A DNA stretch of 28,937 nt from a virus, in IMG/VR virus record IMGVR_UViG_3300020185_000194, positions 1-28,937 of that record; one strand, 5' to 3'. A program made the position numbers and the translations under genes. Under the pieces are notes generated by a model, which was not told where the DNA came from, made no database searches, and saw only the letters and a list, made by a program, of their open reading frames with translations. Positions 23,171 through 28,937 of the stretch are shown piece by piece (the first letter of the stretch is position 1; each line of letters begins with the position of its first letter).

Positions 23171-24271
23171 ATGAGCTATTTAAAAACACTTACAAACCAA
23201 GACGTAATTATAACTCCATTTGGGGTTAATAAAGGACTATCCTTTATTGGTAGAAGTGTACAATCTTTATCCCCTTATGGAGGAGCTATTTACGGAACTG
23301 GTGTGTATGGGCAGGAGATTATATTAGGAGATACTTTAAATCAAGCTTATATAGATAGATTTTTAGCTGTTAATATTCCTGAAGGGGAATTTTTTGATAC
23401 TATTACAGAACCCACTACGGGATATTTTTCTACCCAATATCAAAAATTAGTATATGATTCTGTTAAACAACTTTATTATTCTAATTTTACTATATCCTCT
23501 ACGGGAGATGCTCCTGCTACTGCAAGTTTAGTACCTGGTGTTACTCCTGAAGGTGATAGGTTAACAGGATTAAAAACTTCTAGGGGAAGATTTTATAATT
23601 TTTCTCAATCAGATTTAACACCTCAAAAAGAATTTCCTAACCAAAATTACGGTACTTTAGGAATATTATCAATACCTTCTAAATTATATGGTAATTATAT
23701 TCAACCTTCTTCATTTACTATAAGATTTGGATCTGGTTCTGCAGGAGCTACCTATTATGATATAAAAGATGATGGTGAAGGTAATTTATTATTAGATAAT
23801 CAACACTGTGGTAATATTATATATGAACAGGGAGTTGCAATTTTAACAGGAAGAGTTGTTAGTGGATATGGGGCAGATATTTATGGAAATAATTTTTATG
23901 GAGGGGATACTGGGAGTTTTACTAATGACCCAAATTGGGTAAAAGATTTTGTAGATACTAGAAATATTAGTTGTTCTTTTTCTTCTTCATTTGACATATA
24001 TGAAACTCAATATAAGTGTACTATACGAGCAAATGAATATAACTATTCATTAAATCCTAGTTTATTGAAAAACTTTGGACAAAATGAAATTCTTATTTCT
24101 GGGAGTAATCAATATAAAGATTTTACAACAGGTTCAAATTTTAGCCCTTATGTTTCTACTGTAGGGTTATATAATGAAAATCAAGATTTAATAGCAATAG
24201 GAAAATTATCTCAACCACTTCCTACTTCACAAACTACAGATACTACCATACTTATAAACATAGATAGATAA
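23171..24271 (+). CDS. tail structural protein, paralogue 2 of a pair (366 aa)
   Basis: The C terminus (NYSLNPSLLKNFGQNEILIS, then VSTVGLYNENQDLIAIGKLS and QP) aligns with that of the previous gene, and the middle segment SIPSKLYGNYIQPSSFTIRF matches its KYKGSIFPGTLALTI. The N-terminal part differs and is Gly/Tyr-rich (PYGGAIYGTGVYGQ). It probably occupies an equivalent structural position. The start at 23171 is preferred; an ATG at 23167 opens another, short frame. Confidence 0.6.
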   Translation: MSYLKTLTNQDVIITPFGVNKGLSFIGRSVQSLSPYGGAIYGTGVYGQEIILGDTLNQAYIDRFLAVNIPEGEFFDTITEPTTGYFSTQYQKLVYDSVKQLYYSNFTISSTGDAPATASLVPGVTPEGDRLTGLKTSRGRFYNFSQSDLTPQKEFPNQNYGTLGILSIPSKLYGNYIQPSSFTIRFGSGSAGATYYDIKDDGEGNLLLDNQHCGNIIYEQGVAILTGRVVSGYGADIYGNNFYGGDTGSFTNDPNWVKDFVDTRNISCSFSSSFDIYETQYKCTIRANEYNYSLNPSLLKNFGQNEILISGSNQYKDFTTGSNFSPYVSTVGLYNENQDLIAIGKLSQPLPTSQTTDTTILINIDR

Positions 24272-24275
24272 TCTC

Positions 24276-26054
24276 ATGGCAAAACAACTTAAAAAAATAT
24301 TCGCAGCAGGTACTGATGAGGTAGTACAAGACTTTACTATAAACTCATGGCATGTATCTCAATCTGTAGATGCTCTTACCGCTGCTGAAGCTTATGATAT
24401 TTCAATTAGTGGTAGTTTAAATGTAACTGGATCTGTTAATATCAAAGAATTAGACACAGATGCTGCTCTTACTAATTTTGTAGTTATTGATACTTCTACA
24501 GGTACTTTAAAAAAACGTACTGGGGGGTCAGCAGGTACTAATGGTTCATCAGGTACTTCAGGATCAAGTGGTTCGTCAGGTACTAGTGGTTCATCAGGTT
24601 CTTCGGGTACTTCAGGTACTTCAGTTGTTGGTCCTACAGGTAATTCGGGTTCATCAGGCTCATCAGGTACTTCAGGTACATCAGCTGGGGGTATAACAGG
24701 ATTAGATACTCAAGTTTTGTATTTTGATGGGGATGATAATCCTGCAGGTGATAGTGAATTAACTTGGGATGATGTTAATAAAACATTAAGAATTTCTTCC
24801 GCAGATAATGGAACCTCAGGAAAATCTAATTTAATATTAACTAACGATGTTGCTAATCCTACACTTTCTACAATTAATTTAGGAAATATTGTTGGAAAAA
24901 TGCCTGATGATGCTACGGGTATAGAACATGCTAAAATACAATTTGAACCAGATAATGCCGATTGGGTATATGCTAGTGGAGAATGGAAAATAGCACCTTC
25001 AGCTATAACTTTTTGGACTAATACTACTAATGTTTCTACTTTAAAAATGAAAATTGGGTATAATGGGCAAATTCAATTAGCTAAATATGGTAATTCGGGA
25101 AATTTTGTATCTTCATCTCCTACCTATAACTTAGGAGTAGACACTACAGGAAATATAGTAGAAGTTAGTACTAATTACTCAGGATCTAATTATCAAGTTA
25201 ATACTGTAGATAGAATAGATTATAATAGTTATACTAATGAGGATTTAACGGGGGCAGCTTCATATCAATTTGTAGTAGATGGAACAGTTGGGTTTAATAC
25301 GGCAGTACCTGATACTAATAAAATTTTAATTCAAACTACTACTAAATCATCTTCTACTAGAATAAAGATTAATATTGGTTCTTTTACAGAAGAAATGAAT
25401 ATTATGACTCCTGTCTCCCAATCTAGATTATTAATCGGAAATACAAATGCAGGAGTAGGTAATGATTGGGCTGTATATGAAGTTACACAAGTAAGTTTAT
25501 TAAATGATGCTACTAAAGGTGATTATTTAGATTTATATTTAGAATATATTTCTGAAGTAGGTGGTACTACATTTACAGCAGGTACGGGACTTGAAGTATT
25601 ACAATTTAGACCTACTAACACTACTTCAACAACTACTATATATCCCATATCAAATTATTATACTAGAATAACTTTTGGTAATCTATCAGATGATGCTATT
25701 GATACTTTATTTGGATTTTGGTTAGATGAAAATTTTAGAACTAATACATTAAAAACAGGAGATGAATTAATTGTAGAAGCTAAATGGTTTAGTGATGGTG
25801 TCTTTGGTGAAAGTGGGGGAACTATTAATTTTATAGCTTTTGCTACTCAAGATGGTTCTACTCTTCGTAGAAGGTTTTTATCAAGAGATAATGGAAACGG
25901 ATCTGAAGTATTCCAAGTTGGGAATTCAACAGATGCAAATTATGGAAAAACCCAAATTTTTAAATTTCAATATTGGGAAAGATCATCTACAGAATATGGT
26001 TTAATTCCTTTATCAGCTTATGATTCATATCAACAACCTTCTGTATTAAACTAA
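24276..26054 (+). CDS. tail fibre protein with Gly-X-Y repeats, paralogue 1 (592 aa)
   Basis: Layout: an 83-residue N-terminal domain (MAKQLKKIF, SWHVSQSVDA, YDISISGSL) nearly identical in plan to that of the next fibre and therefore probably the attachment domain; a collagen-like Gly-X-Y stretch (84-136); and a long beta-rich C-terminal part. The final domain contains NLSDDAIDTLFGFWLDE and ends with IFKFQYWERSSTEYGLIPLS, related to the end of the next protein, and is probably the receptor-binding tip. Trimeric assembly through the repeats is expected from known collagen-like phage fibres. The start has no Shine-Dalgarno sequence; the previous gene ends four bases upstream. Confidence 0.75.
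   Translation: MAKQLKKIFAAGTDEVVQDFTINSWHVSQSVDALTAAEAYDISISGSLNVTGSVNIKELDTDAALTNFVVIDTSTGTLKKRTGGSAGTNGSSGTSGSSGSSGTSGSSGSSGTSGTSVVGPTGNSGSSGSSGTSGTSAGGITGLDTQVLYFDGDDNPAGDSELTWDDVNKTLRISSADNGTSGKSNLILTNDVANPTLSTINLGNIVGKMPDDATGIEHAKIQFEPDNADWVYASGEWKIAPSAITFWTNTTNVSTLKMKIGYNGQIQLAKYGNSGNFVSSSPTYNLGVDTTGNIVEVSTNYSGSNYQVNTVDRIDYNSYTNEDLTGAASYQFVVDGTVGFNTAVPDTNKILIQTTTKSSSTRIKINIGSFTEEMNIMTPVSQSRLLIGNTNAGVGNDWAVYEVTQVSLLNDATKGDYLDLYLEYISEVGGTTFTAGTGLEVLQFRPTNTTSTTTIYPISNYYTRITFGNLSDDAIDTLFGFWLDENFRTNTLKTGDELIVEAKWFSDGVFGESGGTINFIAFATQDGSTLRRRFLSRDNGNGSEVFQVGNSTDANYGKTQIFKFQYWERSSTEYGLIPLSAYDSYQQPSVLN
24525..24683 (+). repeat. Gly-X-Y repeat coding region, fibre 1
   Basis: Residues 84-116 give 11 Gly-X-Y triplets (mostly GSS and GTS), then VV breaks the phase, then six more triplets (119-136). 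Serine is written with TCA, TCG, TCT and AGT codons, so the repeat is maintained at the protein level rather than as a clean DNA repeat. Confidence 0.85.
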
Positions 26055-26067
26055 TATTTAAAGTAAC

Positions 26068-28068
26068 ATGGCAAAACAACTCAAAAAGATATTTATTCCT
26101 GCTACTGATGAGGTAGTACAAAATTTTAGGATACAATCATGGCATGTATCTCAATCTGTAGATGCATTTACAGCAGCCCAAGATTACGATATTTCAATTA
26201 GTGGAAGCCTTACTACATCAGGAAGTGTAACTTTTAAAGGATTAAGTACTACTACAGGTCAAACTGATGTTTTAGTTTTAGATGGTGATATCATTAAAAA
26301 ACAAACAACAACTTTAGGTACTTCAGGTACATCAGGATCTTCAGGTACATCAGGCACATCAGGATCTTCAGGTACAAGTGGTACTTCAGGTACAAGCGGT
26401 TCTTCAGGTACTTCAGGTACTTCAGGTTCATCGGGTACAAGCGGTACTTCAGGTACAAGTGGTTCTTCAGGCACTTCGGGTTCAAGTGGTTCTTCAGGTT
26501 CATCGGGTACTAGCGGTACTTCAGGACAATCAATAGCAGGTTCTTCAGGTACATCAGGATCTTCAGGTTCTTCAGGTACATCAGGTAGTTCAGGCACATC
26601 CGGGTCAAGTGGTACAAGTGGTTTGACTTGTTATCAATATTCTATAACTCCCAGTACTTCAGGTCAATCTACTATAACATATGATAGTTGTGAATGTGAT
26701 GGAGGTACGCAAAATTTAATAGTATTACCTCCTATTGATTGTGGAAATAGTGCAGCATATTCTGGCGGAGTTGGGTACCCTATTCAACAACCTGTTAATT
26801 TTGGAACTTCAACAGGTACGGTTGCTATAGTAGGAATTGCTTATAGTGTACCTGATAGATTTATAGTTGAGTATAATGGAAGTATAGTTGCTGATAGTGG
26901 ATATAGAGGAGCTTCTTCATATAATATTGGGGGAGGTAACAGATCATCATTTACTACGGCATTAAATGGTCTTGTAGACCCCGTCACTAACCTTGCTTAT
27001 CCAAATACATCAATCCCAGGTACTGAAAGTGATGGGTATCCTACAGTAACTTCTCCAGGGACTACTACTATTACCTTTAATAAAAATCTTTCTACTGTAG
27101 AGTATGGTGATTTTAAAGTATATGCTCCTATGAGTAATACTGCATGGGACGCTGAAATCGGATGTCCTAATGGGGAAGCTTCACCTGTAGGTACTTCTAC
27201 TTATTCTGCTACAGTATTTGCTACAAGTGCTCCTACAGTAACTTCAGGAGAAGCAGCTACAATAACTTGTCAGGGAATTGCCGGGAGTATAGATAATTCA
27301 ACTGCTGGGGGAGGTACTACTACAGGTGGTAATGGGGATAATAATTACATTAGAGTAGTTCAACCTAATATTGTGTATAGTATAGATGAAAGCGTACCAG
27401 GGTATACTATTGATACTACGGTGGTTTCAGGTAATCCCGGAGCGGATACTATTGGATTTTCAAGTACTACTCCCACAGCTCCAGGTCAACTTTTTATAAA
27501 TACGGGAAGTGCAACAGGGGCAGGGGATTATTATTATTTATTTACTCAACAACTTGTTAATAGTGGATCAATTAGACTTGTTGGAGCAGCAGGTGGTGAT
27601 CGCACATTTAGTGGTTTAAGTGTTTCTGAAGGAGTTGGGTTTATTACAGTAACTTATGACACAGTAACAGTTGATAATGCTACTGCTTATGTTAGAGGTG
27701 AAAGTGCAGCTACATTTGATGTTAATGCTGATTGGTATGAATATACAATCCCTAGAGGATATAATCGTATAGCGATTCAAAATCTTAGCGATGATACAAC
27801 TACACCTTTTATTTTAAGAGCAGATAGTACCTTAGATGTAGGAGATAATGCTATTTTAGAAGTAGAATTAATAGCAGGAAGTTCAAGAACTTTTTATGGA
27901 TATTTCTATAATGTAGGACATAACTCAAGTAGTTTTTATAATAATGCGGGAACCCAAATATTAGCAGATGCCGATACTACATCAGTATTCCAAGTAATGT
28001 ATTGGGAATCCGGAAGCAGTGCTAATAATGGTTTAGTACCTTTAACAGCACAAAACGTTAATCCTTAA
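26068..28068 (+). CDS. tail fibre protein with Gly-X-Y repeats, paralogue 2 (666 aa)
   Basis: The N-terminal 83 residues match fibre 1 closely (MAKQLKKIF, DEVVQNF, SWHVSQSVDA, YDISISGSL). The Gly-X-Y stretch is about twice as long (33 triplets, 84-184). After it comes a domain with five Cys (CYQYSITPS, YDSCECDGG, IDCGNSA), which fibre 1 lacks, then beta-rich sequence. The last 100 residues (AIQNLSDD, VFQVMYWESGSS, NGLVPLTA) align with the end of fibre 1. Two fibres with a shared base and tip but different middles suggest alternative or paired receptor binding. The gene starts 13 bases after fibre 1. Confidence 0.75.
   Translation: MAKQLKKIFIPATDEVVQNFRIQSWHVSQSVDAFTAAQDYDISISGSLTTSGSVTFKGLSTTTGQTDVLVLDGDIIKKQTTTLGTSGTSGSSGTSGTSGSSGTSGTSGTSGSSGTSGTSGSSGTSGTSGTSGSSGTSGSSGSSGSSGTSGTSGQSIAGSSGTSGSSGSSGTSGSSGTSGSSGTSGLTCYQYSITPSTSGQSTITYDSCECDGGTQNLIVLPPIDCGNSAAYSGGVGYPIQQPVNFGTSTGTVAIVGIAYSVPDRFIVEYNGSIVADSGYRGASSYNIGGGNRSSFTTALNGLVDPVTNLAYPNTSIPGTESDGYPTVTSPGTTTITFNKNLSTVEYGDFKVYAPMSNTAWDAEIGCPNGEASPVGTSTYSATVFATSAPTVTSGEAATITCQGIAGSIDNSTAGGGTTTGGNGDNNYIRVVQPNIVYSIDESVPGYTIDTTVVSGNPGADTIGFSSTTPTAPGQLFINTGSATGAGDYYYLFTQQLVNSGSIRLVGAAGGDRTFSGLSVSEGVGFITVTYDTVTVDNATAYVRGESAATFDVNADWYEYTIPRGYNRIAIQNLSDDTTTPFILRADSTLDVGDNAILEVELIAGSSRTFYGYFYNVGHNSSSFYNNAGTQILADADTTSVFQVMYWESGSSANNGLVPLTAQNVNP
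26317..26619 (+). repeat. Gly-X-Y repeat coding region, fibre 2
   Basis: There are 24 consecutive triplets of the GTS/GSS type (residues 84-155, the last being GQS), then IA interrupts the phase, then nine more triplets (158-184). No proline occurs in the repeats, unlike animal collagen. Long open frames on the other strand here are shadows of the repeat. Confidence 0.9.
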
Positions 28069-28078
28069 AAAATAAATA

Positions 28079-28528
28079 ATGAATTGGTTATATAATAATG
28101 AAAAAATCACAGACATATCACAATTTCCACTTGGAACATTTGGGTTTATCTATGAAGTGAGTACCCCCGAGGGTAAAAAATATATTGGAAAAAAAGTTTT
28201 ATATCACAACAAAAAAACAAAACTCAAAAAATCCGAACTAGCAGAACAAAGCGGTCGGGGGAGAAGAGCATTGCATAAAATTGTGAGTAAAGAAAGTGAT
28301 TGGAAAAAATATTATGGATCTAATAAACATCTAAAAAACCAAATCGCTGAAGGTGAAGTTACGCTGGAAAGTTTGGGTAAACAAATTATAGAGATAGGTT
28401 TTAATAAAAAACATCTTACTTATCTGGAAACTAAATATTTATTCCAGTTGGAGGTCTTGGAAAAACCCGATTTATATTATAACGATAACATTTTAGGAAA
28501 ATTCTTCACTAAAGACTTGGATATCTAA
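28079..28528 (+). CDS. GIY-YIG-type endonuclease (putative)
   Basis: The 149-residue protein shows FGFIYEVSTPEGKKYIGKK (21-39), which contains the GIY- and YIG-equivalents FIY (23-25) and YIG (35-37). KKYYGSNKH (76-84) and Glu117 in YLETKYLF fit the later catalytic positions; the basic stretch around 58-68 (SGRGRRALHKI) could hold the arginine. These nucleases cut DNA; in T4-like phages they act as homing enzymes or degrade host DNA. It is a stand-alone gene between the fibre block and the primase. No intron or intein is seen beside it, so a homing role is only possible, not shown. Confidence 0.65.
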   Translation: MNWLYNNEKITDISQFPLGTFGFIYEVSTPEGKKYIGKKVLYHNKKTKLKKSELAEQSGRGRRALHKIVSKESDWKKYYGSNKHLKNQIAEGEVTLESLGKQIIEIGFNKKHLTYLETKYLFQLEVLEKPDLYYNDNILGKFFTKDLDI

Positions 28529-28535
28529 ATTCCTC

Positions 28536-28551
28536 AGCGTATATTCACGCT
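28536..28551 (+). promoter_or_regulatory. inverted repeat with CGTATATTCA before the primase gene
   Basis: AGCGT (28536-28540) and ACGCT (28547-28551) flank ATATTC directly before the ATG at 28553. The ten bases CGTATATTCA are identical to part of leader copy B. It could be a degenerate relative of the shared element, or an operator that overlaps the start site. The GGTTGC hairpin is absent. Confidence 0.35.
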
Positions 28552-28552
28552 C

Positions 28553-28937
28553 ATGGTAAATCACTTACTAGTAACTCTAGTTGATTCTGTTTTAGGGAGA
28601 GGAAAAACCACATCCAGAGGTAATTATGCTTACCACTGTCCTTTCTGTAAACATCAGAAACCCAAATTAGAAGTTAATTTTACGGAGAATAAAAAGGGTC
28701 ATAATCCTTGGCATTGTTGGGTATGTAATACTAGAGGTAAAACTATACCTAATTTACTTAAAAAAGCAGAGGCATATGATAAAATAGCCGAAGCCAAAAA
28801 ATTAATCCCCCAGGGATCATTTGTTGAGGAAACAATAGTAAAACATGATTTATCACTTCCCCCAGAATTTACTAGATTTATAGACAAACCTACCAGCCTA
28901 ATGTCTCGTCATGCCTTAGCATATTTAAAAAAACGAG
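28553..28937 (+). CDS. gp61: DNA primase with CHC2-type zinc ribbon (gp61-like), truncated by window end
   Basis: The 128 residues visible contain a zinc ribbon: HCPFCKH (Cys29, Cys32) and HCWVCNTRG (Cys55, Cys58), placed near the N terminus as in DnaG/T4 gp61-type primases. The sequence then runs into a linker, with RHALAYLKKR at the edge, as expected before the catalytic core. The enzyme would make RNA primers for lagging-strand synthesis with the replicative helicase. The start at 28553 is the first ATG after the GIY-YIG stop and leaves a normal lead-in to the zinc ribbon. The catalytic TOPRIM part lies beyond the window. Confidence 0.75.
   Translation, partial: MVNHLLVTLVDSVLGRGKTTSRGNYAYHCPFCKHQKPKLEVNFTENKKGHNPWHCWVCNTRGKTIPNLLKKAEAYDKIAEAKKLIPQGSFVEETIVKHDLSLPPEFTRFIDKPTSLMSRHALAYLKKR

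Noticed and set aside
26259-26597. 112-codon Pro/Glu/Val repeat frame on the minus strand
   Set aside because: It is the exact antisense shadow of the Gly-X-Y repeat of fibre 2.
24525-26619. The Ser/Gly/Thr repeats as a CRISPR array or DNA minisatellite
   Set aside because: The repeats stay in frame, use mixed synonymous codons and have no spacers; they encode fibre shafts.

Overview
The window is part of the genome of a T4-related contractile-tailed phage (Caudoviricetes, myovirus). The likely host is a member of the Bacteroidota, probably an aquatic flavobacterium. The T4 link rests on recognisable relatives of gp25, gp6, a gp5-like spike/hub protein, a gp55-like late sigma factor and a gp61-like primase. 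The host guess is inference: the DNA is AT-rich, almost no start codon has a Shine-Dalgarno sequence (starts follow A/T-rich runs or sit in TAATG or ATGA overlaps), and there is a phage lipoprotein. Every supported gene is on the + strand. I found no tRNA, CRISPR array, insertion sequence or attachment site.

Layout. (1) 1-1629: regulatory and DNA-metabolism segment with a small unknown protein, a 24-codon ORF and a RadA-like ATPase, followed by a GC-rich, structured, non-coding stretch. (2) 1630-4940: a probable internal head protein, a 19-codon ORF, an ADP-ribosyltransferase-like protein with a second domain, a lipoprotein and a small virion-type protein. (3) 4991-5941: a self-contained unit of leader, DUF932 protein and rho-independent terminator. 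(4) 5957-9016: small unknown proteins, an HD phosphohydrolase, a one-span membrane protein and the gp55-like sigma factor, tightly overlapped. (5) 9016-28068: one long late block of baseplate and tail genes (gp5-like spike, gp25, gp6, a 1210-residue protein with a LamG-like insertion, a pair of paralogous tail proteins, and a pair of paralogous fibres with collagen-like Gly-X-Y repeats). (6) 28079-end: GIY-YIG-type nuclease and the start of a zinc-ribbon primase.

Regulation is the most unusual part. A 29-base element (two identical copies and one with four changes) precedes three genes. In each copy it leads into a short RNA hairpin whose two arms stay pairable although their sequence differs. 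Separately, three start codons (121, 532, 623) carry ACCC(A/G)ATT with the CCC starting exactly 10 bases before the ATG. Just after the RadA-like gene lies the exact complement, AATTGGGT, at the head of a roughly 65%-GC stretch with two mutually exclusive hairpins. This suggests a small RNA or 3' UTR element that could close these start sites, in cis or in trans. A second motif, ATATTTATAA, sits just upstream of late genes and is a candidate late promoter for the gp55-like factor.

Limits: all calls come from reading sequence and translations by eye. Family names rest on motifs and gene order, no search or folding program was run, and most tail proteins cannot be given an exact structural role.
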